A stretch of 64,000 nt of DNA from positions 248,001-312,000 of the forward strand of contig NZ_PQVG01000006.1 of assembly GCF_002920895.1 (NCBI RefSeq). The letters run 5' to 3'. Source of the stretch: Flavobacterium alvei (GTDB lineage: Bacteria > Bacteroidota > Bacteroidia > Flavobacteriales > Flavobacteriaceae). Numbering within the stretch: position 1 is the first letter of the stretch; the number at the start of each line of letters is the position of its first letter. The notes under the pieces were generated by a model that was not told the DNA's origin, searched no databases, and was given only the letters and a program-made list of their open reading frames with translations. The position numbers and the translations under genes were made by a program. Shown here piece after piece: positions 43,400 through 51,819 of this stretch.

Positions 43400-44407
43400 T
43401 TAAAGATAGTTTTCTAAATTTTTTAGCAAACGATTTTTAATAGTTTCTTGCAACGATTTTGGTTCTACTATTTTTAGCGTTTCGCCATACGAAAGCAATA
43501 AATTTTCTAATTCGAAATTGATAAAAACATCGATAGAAAATAGATACCCATTTTCATTTTCAGAAATTCTTTTTTGTGAACCGTGAATGGGTTTAGTTGT
43601 AATGTAAGGCTTTAAAGTAGGTGTTGCCAGCAATACTACTTTTTCAATTGTTGAATTTTTAGGTTTAGAAATACCAATAACATCTTCAAAATATTCATTA
43701 AAATTTATTGTGGTTCCAATAAATTTTGTGTCTATTTCTTTGAATTGAACAATTCTATCCAATGCAAAATGAGTGAGGTTTTCATATTTCGGAAATCGAC
43801 CAATAATAAACCAACGGTTGTTGTATTGTTTGAGATAATAAGGATGAAACTCGAAAGTTTTACTTTGTTCGTTATCAAACTTTTGATATTCCAATTCTAA
43901 TACTTTTTGATAGATAATGGCATTGAATAAATCGCCAATAAGATGAATATTTTTTAAATATTCGTTAGCATCAAAACTGATGATTTCTTTTTTTGAACTG
44001 TCAAGATGAAACGCTTGTTGTAATTTCAAAATGAGTTCGTTAACCCATTCAAATTGTGGCATCCCTTTGAAACGAGATAAAACTAGCAAAGCGGATTTTA
44101 GTTTTTCTACTTCAAAATCGTTTATGGGTTGGTTGTTTATAGAAAAATCTTTGGTTTCGTACCTGTAAAAAACTTTTCTACCTTCTTTATTACGTTGCAA
44201 CGGAATTTCCCAACCTTGTGGACTTTCCATAAACTTAATGTCCTCAAAAAGTTGTCTTCGCTTAATTCCCTCATTAGTAAAATTATAATCATAGAGTGCA
44301 TCATTACAGGCTTTTAATAAATCTTCGTTTGAAAATTTACGACCAAAATTACTAAAACATCGGTCTAAAGCTCGATAACGAATTATTGCGTTTTTAGTGA
44401 TTGACAT
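43400..44407 (-). CDS. WYL domain transcriptional regulator
   Basis: 335-aa regulator. The N-terminal ~100 residues form a winged-helix-like region (MSITKNAIIRYRALDRCFSNFGRKFSNEDLLKACND). The WYL domain (about 145-215) has FEFHPYYLKQYNNRWFIIGRFPKYENLTHFALDRI, followed by a WCX-like C-terminal domain. The ATG at 44407 is preferred over an upstream start because it keeps a TATTTTTG box at 44433-44426 as promoter. WYL proteins of this kind often repress phage-defence operons (BrxR/CapW are known cases). It heads the restriction operon and is divergent from a HIRAN gene. A TTTGTA-N9-TACAAA operator candidate lies between them. Confidence 0.87.
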   Translation of the reverse strand: MSITKNAIIRYRALDRCFSNFGRKFSNEDLLKACNDALYDYNFTNEGIKRRQLFEDIKFMESPQGWEIPLQRNKEGRKVFYRYETKDFSINNQPINDFEVEKLKSALLVLSRFKGMPQFEWVNELILKLQQAFHLDSSKKEIISFDANEYLKNIHLIGDLFNAIIYQKVLELEYQKFDNEQSKTFEFHPYYLKQYNNRWFIIGRFPKYENLTHFALDRIVQFKEIDTKFIGTTINFNEYFEDVIGISKPKNSTIEKVVLLATPTLKPYITTKPIHGSQKRISENENGYLFSIDVFINFELENLLLSYGETLKIVEPKSLQETIKNRLLKNLENYL

Positions 44408-44448
44408 ACTGATTTTTTTATGAATCAAAAATAAAACAAATAAATGCA

Positions 44449-44478
44449 TTTGTACTGCACTAATACAAAATAGTTTTG
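44449..44478 (+). promoter_or_regulatory. HIRAN gene promoter overlapped by an inverted-repeat operator candidate
   Basis: TTTG (44449-44452) and TAGTTTTG (44471-44478), 18 bases apart, make a good Bacteroidota promoter for the gene at 44502. TTTGTA (44449-44454) and TACAAA (44464-44469) form a 6-bp inverted repeat with a 9-base spacer, exactly over the -33 box and spacer. This is a plausible site for the divergently encoded WYL protein. Confidence 0.6.
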
Positions 44479-44501
44479 TTGAAGATTTAAAAACAAAAGT
44501 T

Positions 44502-44831
44502 ATGAGAGAACATTTAGCCCATTTTGATATTGCAGGATTTACCTATTACGAAGGTGTTTTAGCTTTTAATGAGTTAAAAATAGGTGTCCAATTGCAATTA
44601 AAATTAGAAGAAGAAAATAAATATGACGCAAGAGCAGTTGCTATTTATTACAACGAATTCAAATTAGGATTTGTTCCTAGAAGTGAAAACAGAATTATTT
44701 ACAAATTACTAAAAGTAGGAATTGATTGCCTTGAAGTTCGAATACAACGAGTAGATAAAAAAGAAAATCCCGAAAATCAAATAGGAGTTGTAATTCATTT
44801 AGTCATAACAGAAAAAGAAACCCAAGAGTAA
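44502..44831 (+). CDS. HIRAN domain protein
   Basis: 109-aa stand-alone HIRAN domain. Features are AGFTYYEGVLAFNELKIGVQLQLKLEEENKYDARAVAIYYNEFKLGFVPRSENRIIYKLL, in which NxYDxxAVA and LGFVPR are the family signatures. HIRAN domains bind DNA ends or damaged DNA and are found in helicases and in bacterial defence loci. It is transcribed divergently from the WYL-restriction operon, from its own promoter, and is followed by a hairpin. A role with the neighbouring restriction system is likely but not proven. Confidence 0.88.
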   Translation: MREHLAHFDIAGFTYYEGVLAFNELKIGVQLQLKLEEENKYDARAVAIYYNEFKLGFVPRSENRIIYKLLKVGIDCLEVRIQRVDKKENPENQIGVVIHLVITEKETQE

Positions 44832-44862
44832 ATAATTTTTGTATGTTGAATCCTTTAAACAA

Positions 44863-44892
44863 AAAATGCCCTACGAATTGCGCGGGCATTTT
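44863..44892. terminator. Hairpin terminator between convergent genes
   Basis: AAAATGCCC (44863-44871) pairs with GGGCATTTT (44884-44892). A-rich sequence is on the left and a T-run on the right, so it can act on both the HIRAN gene and the minus-strand gene at 44915. Confidence 0.75.
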
Positions 44893-44914
44893 CGTTTTTT
44901 TAAGGATTTTGGAT

Positions 44915-45343
44915 TTAAAAAGCCACGTTCCATCTTGGCAACTTGGCATTTTCATCCAAGAAGTTTTGTAGAATTTGTCCTTCTAAGAAAGTTGGGATTA
45001 CTTTGTTTTTGTCGTTGAAAGTTTCGTACCAAGCCACTTCCAATAGTGAGATATTTTCTAATTTCATTTGGGCTGGCCAAGAATATTTTCTTCCTGTTTT
45101 GGCAAATTGGTGACCGTTGACGATTTTGTCGAACAATCCACCATTTTTGATTTTCAAAGTTCCGTCGTTTTGGATGGTTCCTGTAGAACCTACCATAATC
45201 AATACTTTTTCTTCTCCATCAACTGCATATACCAAGAAAATTCCGCTTCCGGCTTCTGGGGCATTACAAACTTCTTCTAAACTATCATCAGTTGAAAAAG
45301 TAAACTGATTTTGAACTTTGATTTTTTTTAATTCTTTGTACAT
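44915..45343 (-). CDS. Hypothetical protein, possibly GIY-YIG-like
   Basis: 142-aa protein with GSGIFLVYAVDGEEKVLIMVGSTG near residues 32-55. The spacing resembles the GIY ... (Y/V)(I/V)G strands of GIY-YIG endonucleases, and LEGQILQNF near residue 120 could supply the metal-binding Glu. The basic stretch HQFAKTGRKYSWP also fits. It is not certain that the fold or activity is retained. It lies between two hairpins and is transcribed alone, at the right-hand border of the accessory island. Confidence 0.55.
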   Translation of the reverse strand: MYKELKKIKVQNQFTFSTDDSLEEVCNAPEAGSGIFLVYAVDGEEKVLIMVGSTGTIQNDGTLKIKNGGLFDKIVNGHQFAKTGRKYSWPAQMKLENISLLEVAWYETFNDKNKVIPTFLEGQILQNFLDENAKLPRWNVAF

Positions 45344-45360
45344 TTCTTATTTATTAATTA

Positions 45361-45389
45361 AAATGCCTCACCAAATTAGTGAGGCATTT
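45361..45389. terminator. Rho-independent terminator after sucD
   Basis: AAATGCCTCAC pairs perfectly with GTGAGGCATTT around a 7-base loop, with T/A-rich flanks, 33 bases beyond the sucD stop on the minus strand. Confidence 0.85.
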
Positions 45390-45421
45390 TGGAATTTGTT
45401 ATTTAAAACATTGGAATTTAT

Positions 45422-46294
45422 TTATCCCAATACTTCTTTTACTTTTTTTCCAATTTCAGCAGGAGAGTCAACCACGTGAATTCCACATTCTCTCATAATG
45501 CGTTTTTTGGCTTCGGCTGTATCGTCAGCACCACCAACAATTGCACCTGCGTGACCCATTGTTCTTCCTTTTGGAGCAGTTTCACCAGCAATAAATCCAA
45601 CTACTGGTTTGCGGTTTCCATCGGCTTGAATCCATTTGGCAGCATCCGCTTCCAATTGTCCACCAATTTCTCCAATCATCACGATACATTCTGTTTCTGG
45701 ATCATTCATCAATAATTCAACAGCTTGTTTGGTAGTGGTTCCAATGATTGGATCTCCACCAATTCCGATAGCAGTTGTGATTCCTAATCCTTGTTTTACT
45801 ACTTGGTCGGCAGCTTCATAAGTCAATGTTCCTGATTTAGAAACGATTCCAACAGTTCCTTTTTTGAATACAAAACCTGGCATAATACCCACTTTGGCTT
45901 CACCCGGAGTAATTACACCTGGACAGTTTGGTCCTACCAAAGTACAATTTCTAGATTTAATATAATTGTTGGCTTTAATCATATCGGCAACAGGAATACC
46001 TTCGGTGATAGCAATGATAACTTTGATACCAGCATCGGCAGCTTCCATAATGGCATCAGCTGCAAAAGCTGGTGGTACGAAAATAATTGTAGTATCGGCA
46101 CCTGCTTGTTCAACTGCATCTTTAACAGTATTGAAAACTGGACGATCCAAATGGGTTGATCCTCCTTTTCCTGGAGTAACTCCGCCCACTACATTTGTTC
46201 CGTATTCAATCATTTGTGAAGCGTGAAAAGTTCCTTCGCTACCTGTAAATCCTTGAACAATGATTTTAGAATCTTTATTGACTAAAACGCTCAT
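45422..46294 (-). CDS. sucD: Succinate--CoA ligase [ADP/GDP-forming] subunit alpha
   Basis: Alpha subunit of succinyl-CoA synthetase, 290 aa, TCA cycle. The CoA-binding Rossmann motif is [31 protein letters not shown] (about residues 15-45). [21 protein letters not shown] is in the middle. The phosphorylated histidine is in [13 protein letters not shown] (about 247). Length is normal. sucC is not in this window, so the subunits are encoded apart, as is common in Flavobacteria. A TATTTTTG box lies 39 bases upstream of the start. Confidence 0.96.
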   Translation of the reverse strand: MSVLVNKDSKIIVQGFTGSEGTFHASQMIEYGTNVVGGVTPGKGGSTHLDRPVFNTVKDAVEQAGADTTIIFVPPAFAADAIMEAADAGIKVIIAITEGIPVADMIKANNYIKSRNCTLVGPNCPGVITPGEAKVGIMPGFVFKKGTVGIVSKSGTLTYEAADQVVKQGLGITTAIGIGGDPIIGTTTKQAVELLMNDPETECIVMIGEIGGQLEADAAKWIQADGNRKPVVGFIAGETAPKGRTMGHAGAIVGGADDTAEAKKRIMRECGIHVVDSPAEIGKKVKEVLG

Positions 46295-46333
46295 AATATA
46301 TTTTTATTTTTTTGGTTTATTGTATAATGCGTG

Positions 46334-46341
46334 CAAAAATA
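46334..46341 (-). promoter_or_regulatory. Probable -7 box of the sucD promoter
   Basis: Minus-strand TATTTTTG. The overlapping plus-strand word ATGCGTGCA (46327-46335) is identical to the core of the marR palindrome at 16111-16119. Confidence 0.45.
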
Positions 46342-46371
46342 GGGTTTTGCGGTTAATATTTGAAAAAATAT

Positions 46372-46734
46372 CTAAGAAAAATGACTCATTTGATATCCTC
46401 TGAATAATTTATCGTCTTTAACTTCCCAAATCACAAAAAAATTACCCATTAACATTTCTTCTCTTGGGTTTTCTATTGTCTTTACAAAGTGAGAAAATCG
46501 CAAGGAAACTAAATTTTTTTCTTGAATAATATGACTAATTCTGATTTTTGAACGAACATAAGCTCTTGATAATTCATCAGTTAGCGACAAAACATCATCA
46601 TAATTCATTTGAATAAAACCTTTATTGGTATTCCAGTCTATTGTAACTTCGGGATGAAGCAACTCGCTAACTGTTTTTCTATCTAAAAGAACATCAGATT
46701 TATAGAAATCAAGAACAATATCTTTTGGTTTCAT
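46372..46734 (-). CDS. Nuclear transport factor 2-like (SnoaL-like) protein
   Basis: 120-aa protein with the cone-shaped NTF2-like fold pattern: KPKDIVLDFYKSDVLLDRKTVSELLHPEVTIDWNTNKGFIQMNYDDVLSLTDELS, then alternating strands to WEVKDDKLFRGYQMSHF. No catalytic residues can be assigned. It lies 32 bp after the LpxD-like gene on the same strand and ahead of sucD. It is probably a passenger of the lipid A operon. Confidence 0.75.
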   Translation of the reverse strand: MKPKDIVLDFYKSDVLLDRKTVSELLHPEVTIDWNTNKGFIQMNYDDVLSLTDELSRAYVRSKIRISHIIQEKNLVSLRFSHFVKTIENPREEMLMGNFFVIWEVKDDKLFRGYQMSHFS

Positions 46735-46765
46735 ATTTATAAATTTTGTTGATCATAGATCAAAA

Positions 46766-47701
46766 TCATATTTCTTTCAATTTATTAAGTATTTCAGGAA
46801 TTTTTTTGACGTTGGCAAGCTGTTTCAATTTCTCACGAGATTCTTCAATTGGCGTTCCAAAATAAGTTTTTCCACCTTCAACTGATTTTGTTACTCCAGT
46901 TTGTCCCAAAATTACGGCCTTCTCTCCTATTGTAATTCCGCTTGTAGTTCCAACTTGTCCCCAAATGGTGACCTCGTCTTCTATGATTACACAACCCGCA
47001 ATTCCAGTTTGAGAAGCAATTAAACATTTTTTTCCAATGACTGTATCGTGACCTACATGCACTTGATTGTCTAATTTTGTTCCTTCGCCAATAGTGGTAT
47101 CGCCTGTGACTCCTTTATCGATGGTGCAAAGGGCTCCAATTCCAACATTATCTTTAATAACTACTCGTCCTCCAGAAATTAATTGGTCGTACCCTTCTGG
47201 GCGTTTTTTATAATAAAAAGCGTCTGCACCAAGAATTGTTCCTGCGTGAATAATCACATTATCACCAATTTGCGTATGATCGTATATAGAAACATTTGAA
47301 TGTATCAAACATTTTTTTCCTATAACCACATGATTTCCAACAAAACAATTGGGCTGAACTAGGGTTCCTTCTCCAATCTTGGCAGAAGCTGAAATAGCAA
47401 CATTAGAAAATTGAAAGGGTTTAAAATGCTTGGTCAATGTATTGAAATCCCGGAAAGGATCATCTGAAATCAATAATGCTTTTCCTTCTGGGCAATCTAC
47501 TTTTTTATTAATTAAAATAGTTGTTGCAGCTGAGTTTAATGCTTTCTCGTAATATTTAGGATGATCTACAAAAACAATATCGCCTGATTCTACTACATGA
47601 ATTTCATTCATTCCAGAAACAGGAAAATTTTCATCACCAACAAATTCGCTGTTAATGATACTTGCAATTTCCTTTAATGTGTGTGTTGTATTGAATTTCA
47701 T
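46766..47701 (-). CDS. Second LpxD-like left-handed beta-helix acyltransferase
   Basis: 311-aa acyltransferase of the LpxD family. An N-terminal uridine-binding-like domain (residues 1-100) precedes about nine hexapeptide-repeat coils (about 105-260), including SNVSIYDHTQIGDNVIIHAGTILGADAFYY and VHVGHDTVIGKKC. HVGHDTVIG carries the histidine equivalent to the LpxD catalytic base. A distinct, longer lpxD is at 50642, so this is a paralogue. It may acylate a different UDP-sugar or use a different acyl-ACP. It lies downstream of efp in the lipid A cluster. Confidence 0.87.
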   Translation of the reverse strand: MKFNTTHTLKEIASIINSEFVGDENFPVSGMNEIHVVESGDIVFVDHPKYYEKALNSAATTILINKKVDCPEGKALLISDDPFRDFNTLTKHFKPFQFSNVAISASAKIGEGTLVQPNCFVGNHVVIGKKCLIHSNVSIYDHTQIGDNVIIHAGTILGADAFYYKKRPEGYDQLISGGRVVIKDNVGIGALCTIDKGVTGDTTIGEGTKLDNQVHVGHDTVIGKKCLIASQTGIAGCVIIEDEVTIWGQVGTTSGITIGEKAVILGQTGVTKSVEGGKTYFGTPIEESREKLKQLANVKKIPEILNKLKEI

Positions 47702-47705
47702 AATT

Positions 47706-47765
47706 TAGTATTCAGTGTTCAGTATTTGGTATTCAACTTGACTGCAAACTGAATACTGAAAACTG
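47706..47765. repeat. Intergenic inverted repeat before the LpxD-like gene
   Basis: CAGTGTTCAGTATT (47713-47726) pairs with AATACTGAAAACTG (47752-47765) at 13 of 14 positions. TATTCAGTGTTCAGTATTTG on the left is a near-tandem repeat of one word. The element lies within a minus-strand operon. Confidence 0.65.
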
Positions 47766-47769
47766 CCAA

Positions 47770-48336
47770 CTATTCCTTAACTCTTTCCATGTAATTTCCA
47801 GTAGTTGTATCAATTTTGATTTTATCACCTTCATTGATAAATAACGGAACATTTACAGTAGCACCCGTTTCAACAGTAGCTGATTTTGTTGCGTTTGTAG
47901 CCGTATTTCCTTTAATTCCTGGTTCAGCATAAGTAACTTCAAGAATTACAGAAGCTGGCATATCTACAGAAAGTGGTAAATCTGTTTCAGTATTGATGGC
48001 AATCATTACGCTTTCACCTTCTTTCAATAAATCTGGAGAATCCAATACATTTTTGTTTAATGATATTTGTTCAAAAGATTCTACATTCATAAAGTGAAAC
48101 TCATTTCCTTCTGGATACAAAAATTGGAATTTATGATTTTCAACACGAACTTCTTCAATTTTATGTCCAGCAGAAAAAGTATTGTCTAAAACTTTTCCGT
48201 TAGATAAACTTTTTAGTTTAGTTCTAACAAAAGCTGGCCCTTTACCTGGCTTTACGTGAAGAAATTCTATGATTTTATAAATGTCGTTGTTGTATTTTAT
48301 ACACAATCCGTTTTTAATGTCTGATGTAGATGCCAT
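47770..48336 (-). CDS. efp: Elongation factor P
   Basis: EF-P, 188 aa, which relieves ribosome stalling at polyproline stretches. The KOW-like domain I has the loop HVKPGKGPAFVRTKLKSL with the conserved tip lysine at K32. The OB domains II and III follow, with NTETDLPLSVDMPASVILEVTYAEPGIKG and the C-terminal GATVNVPLFINEGDKIKIDTTTGNYMERV. It lies between lpxA and the second lpxD-like gene, all on the minus strand. Confidence 0.97.
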   Translation of the reverse strand: MASTSDIKNGLCIKYNNDIYKIIEFLHVKPGKGPAFVRTKLKSLSNGKVLDNTFSAGHKIEEVRVENHKFQFLYPEGNEFHFMNVESFEQISLNKNVLDSPDLLKEGESVMIAINTETDLPLSVDMPASVILEVTYAEPGIKGNTATNATKSATVETGATVNVPLFINEGDKIKIDTTTGNYMERVKE

Positions 48337-48404
48337 TTTATATGTTTGTAGTTTATTGTTAATTGTTTTATTGTCAATCGCGATTTCAATCTAAAATCTG
48401 TTTT

Positions 48405-49190
48405 CTAGTAATTTCCTGAATAGCCTTTCATAACTCCTCTTGATGAGTTTCTGATAAAATCAATGATTTCATCTCTTTCAGGAGTGGCTTCCATTTCGGC
48501 TTCGATGATGCCTAAAGCCTGTGTTGTATTGTAGTTTTTTTGATAAAGAATTCTGTAAATTTCTTGAATTTCTTTTATTTTTTCAGAGGTAAATCCGCGT
48601 CTTCTTAACCCAACCGAGTTGATTCCAACATAAGATAAAGGTTCTTTTGCAGCTTTAGTATAAGGAGGAACATCTTTTCTTAGCAAAGAACCTCCTGAAA
48701 TCATAGCGTGATCACCCACACTAATAAATTGATGCACAGCCGAAAGACCACCAATTATGGCATAATTTCCTATTGTAACATGGCCACCTAAAAGTACACC
48801 ATTAACAATAATTGCATTATTACCAATATGACAATCGTGAGCTATGTGAGCTGCTGCCATAATTAAACAATTATTTCCCACTACGGTTTGTCCTGAAGCA
48901 ATGGTTCCTCTATTAATTGTCACGCATTCTCTGATAGTACAATTATCACCAATTATTGCCAAAGAATCTTCTCCTCCAAACTTCAAATCTTGAGGAATTG
49001 CTGAAATTACTGCCCCTGGAAAAATATTACAATTTTTACCAATTCTGGCTCCTTCCATTATAGTAACATTTGAACCTATCCAAGTTCCATCACCTATAAT
49101 TACGTTATTATGAATTGTTGTAAAGGGCTCAATAACAACATTTTTTGCGATTTTTGCGCCTGGATGAACATATGCTAACGGTTGATTCAT
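48405..49190 (-). CDS. lpxA: Acyl-ACP--UDP-N-acetylglucosamine O-acyltransferase
   Basis: LpxA, 261 aa, first step of lipid A synthesis (3-O-acylation of UDP-GlcNAc). The N-terminal two-thirds are hexapeptide repeats (PLAYVHPGAKIAKNVVIEPFTTIHNNV ...). The catalytic His is in MAAAHIAHDCHIGNN (about residue 122-125), followed by GGLSAVHQFISVGDHAMISGGS. The helical C-terminus contains VGLRRRGFTSEKIKEIQEIYR. Length is normal. It is 70 bp after lpxC-fabZ. Confidence 0.96.
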   Translation of the reverse strand: MNQPLAYVHPGAKIAKNVVIEPFTTIHNNVIIGDGTWIGSNVTIMEGARIGKNCNIFPGAVISAIPQDLKFGGEDSLAIIGDNCTIRECVTINRGTIASGQTVVGNNCLIMAAAHIAHDCHIGNNAIIVNGVLLGGHVTIGNYAIIGGLSAVHQFISVGDHAMISGGSLLRKDVPPYTKAAKEPLSYVGINSVGLRRRGFTSEKIKEIQEIYRILYQKNYNTTQALGIIEAEMEATPERDEIIDFIRNSSRGVMKGYSGNY

Positions 49191-49260
49191 GTGTTTTTGT
49201 TTATTCGTTTAACTGTTTAATCGATTAATCGAATTAACGATTAACCAAATCAACAAATAT
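49191..49260. repeat. Intergenic palindromic word repeat between lpxC-fabZ and lpxA
   Basis: The centre TTAATCGATTAA (49217-49228) is a perfect palindrome. The flanks reiterate GTTTAAC/TTAATCG words on the left and ATTAACGATTAACC words on the right, as an imperfect inverted pair. Confidence 0.5.
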
Positions 49261-50649
49261 TTATTGTTTTTTAGCAATTTGTGCCATCAATTCGGCTTCT
49301 GCTACTAATTTTCCATTGGCGTAAGCATTGGCTTGCATATGACAAATTCCTCTTCGTATCGGAGTAATTAAATCACATTTAAAAGTCAATGTATCGCCCG
49401 GTAATACTTTATGTTTGAATTTGACATTATCAATTTTCATAAAATAAGTCAAATAATTTTCTGGATCTGGAACGGTACTCAAAACTAATATTCCGCCTGT
49501 TTGAGCCATTGCTTCTACAATAATTACACCTGGCATTACTGGTGCTCCAGGAAAATGTCCTACAAAGAAACTTTCGTTCATTGTAACATTTTTGAGTCCA
49601 ACAATATGACTATCAGACATTTCTATAATTCTATCGATAAACAAGAAAGGAGGTCTATGAGGAAGAACCGACATAATTTTGTGAATATCCATTAATGGTT
49701 CTTGATTCAAATCATAAACTGGAACATAATTTCGTTGTTCTATTTTAATGATTTTCGCAATCTTTTTGGCAAACTGTGTATTTACATAATGACCAGGTTT
49801 GTTAGCAATTACTTTTCCTTGAATTCTAGTTCCAATTAAGGATAAGTCACCTACAACATCAAGTAGTTTGTGTCTTGCAGCTTCGTTTGGGTAATGCAAA
49901 GTTAGGTTGTCTAAAACTCCATTGGGTTTAACGGTTATTTCGTCTTTTCCAAAGGCAACTTTTAGATTGTTCATTGTTTTTTCTGAAATTTCTTTATCGA
50001 CATAAACAATTGCATTATTCAAATCGCCTCCTTTAATCAGGCCTTCTTCTAATAATGATTCTAATTCGTGAAGAAAACTAAAGGTTCTAGAATCAGCTAT
50101 TTCAGTTTTAAATTCCGAAATAGATTTCATTGTAGCATTCTGTGTACCCAACACTTTAGTACCAAAATCGACCATTGCAGTTACGCTGTAGTTTTCACTT
50201 GGCATAACCATAATCTCGCTTCCAGATTCTTCATCGGTAAAGGAAATGATTTCTTTTACTACATAAATATTTCTTTTGGCTTCTTGCTCTTGGACACCTA
50301 CTTTTTCAATAGCTTCAACAAAATATTTTGACGAACCATCCATAATAGGAAGTTCCGATGCGTCTAATTCGATGATAATATTATCTAAATCACATCCAAC
50401 AATGGCTGCCAAAACGTGTTCGGGAGTTTGAATTTTCACTCCTAATTTTTCTAAATTGGTTCCTCTTTGCGTGTTTACAACATAATTGGCATCGGCTTCA
50501 ATAACAGGTTGTCCTTCTAAATCTTTTCGAACAAAAGTATAACCATTATTAATTGGAGCAGGTTTAAAAGTCATAGTTACTTCTCTTCCTGTGTGTAATC
50601 CAACTCCGGTTAGTGAAATTTCTGTTTTGATAGTCTTCTGTTTAACCAT
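49261..50649 (-). CDS. lpxC-fabZ: Bifunctional LpxC deacetylase / FabZ dehydratase fusion
   Basis: 462-aa fusion typical of Bacteroidota. Residues 1 to about 305 are LpxC (UDP-3-O-acyl-GlcNAc deacetylase, the committed lipid A step). Its zinc ligands are in [11 protein letters not shown] (His) and [19 protein letters not shown] (His/Asp), with DGSS in between. Residues about 315-462 are FabZ, a hotdog 3-hydroxyacyl-ACP dehydratase with [16 protein letters not shown] (catalytic His) and [23 protein letters not shown] (catalytic Glu). The ATG overlaps the lpxD stop by 8 bases, so the two are coupled. The fusion ties acyl-ACP partition between lipid A and membrane lipid to one protein. Confidence 0.97.
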   Translation of the reverse strand: MVKQKTIKTEISLTGVGLHTGREVTMTFKPAPINNGYTFVRKDLEGQPVIEADANYVVNTQRGTNLEKLGVKIQTPEHVLAAIVGCDLDNIIIELDASELPIMDGSSKYFVEAIEKVGVQEQEAKRNIYVVKEIISFTDEESGSEIMVMPSENYSVTAMVDFGTKVLGTQNATMKSISEFKTEIADSRTFSFLHELESLLEEGLIKGGDLNNAIVYVDKEISEKTMNNLKVAFGKDEITVKPNGVLDNLTLHYPNEAARHKLLDVVGDLSLIGTRIQGKVIANKPGHYVNTQFAKKIAKIIKIEQRNYVPVYDLNQEPLMDIHKIMSVLPHRPPFLFIDRIIEMSDSHIVGLKNVTMNESFFVGHFPGAPVMPGVIIVEAMAQTGGILVLSTVPDPENYLTYFMKIDNVKFKHKVLPGDTLTFKCDLITPIRRGICHMQANAYANGKLVAEAELMAQIAKKQ

Positions 50650-51688
50650 TGTTTGCGTTTTTTTGATTTAATATTTCTTTTTTTAATTCTTCTAATTCTG
50701 TAACAATTTTTGGCAAATTCTTGAAATGAACATAGGATTTACTAAAATCATTATATCCAAAAGAAGGTGTTCCTTGCAAAACTTCGTCGTCTTTTATATT
50801 TCGTCCAACACCTGATTGCGCTTGAATTTTTACATTATTTCCAATTGTCAAATGACCAACAATCCCAACTTGACCTCCAATCATTCCGTTTTTTCCAATT
50901 TTTGTCGAACCTGCAACCCCTGTTTGAGCCGCAATTACAGTATTCTCACCAATTTCAACATTGTGTCCAATCTGAATTTGATTGTCTAATTTTACTCCTT
51001 TTCTAATAATTGTAGAACCCATTGTGGCTTTGTCAATTGTTGTGTTTGCCCCAATATCTACATTATCTTCAATAACAACATTTCCTATTTGAGGAATTTT
51101 AGTATAGACTCCATCTTCATTTGGCGCATAACCAAAACCATCAGCTCCAATTACTGCTCCAGAATAAATTACACAATTATTTCCAATGATAGTTTCTGAA
51201 TTAATTTTTGCGCCGGCAAAAATAGTAACATTATTACCAATTTTCACACGATCACCTATAAAACAATTAGGATAAATTTTGACTTCATCACCTAAAACTA
51301 CATTTTCTCCAATATAACTAAAGCTTCCAAAATACAAATTAGCTCCATATTTTACGCTTTCTGCAATAAATGAAGGTTGTTCAATTCCAACTTTATTTCC
51401 TTTTGTTGCTTGATCATAAAACTCTAATAATTTGGTAAATGACATATAAGCATCTTCCACTTTTATTAAAGTTGTATTTAATTCTCCCTCAGGAATAAAA
51501 GTATTATTAACAATTGTAATGGTTGCCTGAGTCGTATAAATATAGGGTAAATATTTAGGGTTTGCCAAAAAGCTAATAGATCCTTCTGAACCTTCTTCGA
51601 TTTTAGACAATTTATATACTTCGGCATTTGGATTACCAACAACTTCTCCGCCCAAAACACCTGCTATTTGCTCTGCTGTAAATTTCAT
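50642..51688 (-). CDS. lpxD: UDP-3-O-(3-hydroxyacyl)glucosamine N-acyltransferase
   Basis: LpxD, 348 aa, third step of lipid A synthesis. The N-terminal uridine-binding domain (residues 1-100, with [24 protein letters not shown]) precedes ~10 hexapeptide coils. The catalytic His is in [28 protein letters not shown] (about 240). The C-terminal helix includes [18 protein letters not shown]. It is first in the run lpxD, lpxC-fabZ, lpxA, efp, second lpxD-like. A TATTTTTG box at 51792-51785 may be its promoter. Confidence 0.96.
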   Translation of the reverse strand: MKFTAEQIAGVLGGEVVGNPNAEVYKLSKIEEGSEGSISFLANPKYLPYIYTTQATITIVNNTFIPEGELNTTLIKVEDAYMSFTKLLEFYDQATKGNKVGIEQPSFIAESVKYGANLYFGSFSYIGENVVLGDEVKIYPNCFIGDRVKIGNNVTIFAGAKINSETIIGNNCVIYSGAVIGADGFGYAPNEDGVYTKIPQIGNVVIEDNVDIGANTTIDKATMGSTIIRKGVKLDNQIQIGHNVEIGENTVIAAQTGVAGSTKIGKNGMIGGQVGIVGHLTIGNNVKIQAQSGVGRNIKDDEVLQGTPSFGYNDFSKSYVHFKNLPKIVTELEELKKEILNQKNANNG

Positions 51689-51819
51689 CTTATCTAATTG
51701 TATTTTTAATGCTAATAAGATGGAACTCTATATTTGATGTCCTACTTAAATTCAAAAAAAATGTTCTGTTTTGTTTCATCTCGACAAAAATATAAAAAAT
51801 AGATTTTAAATAGAGGTTT

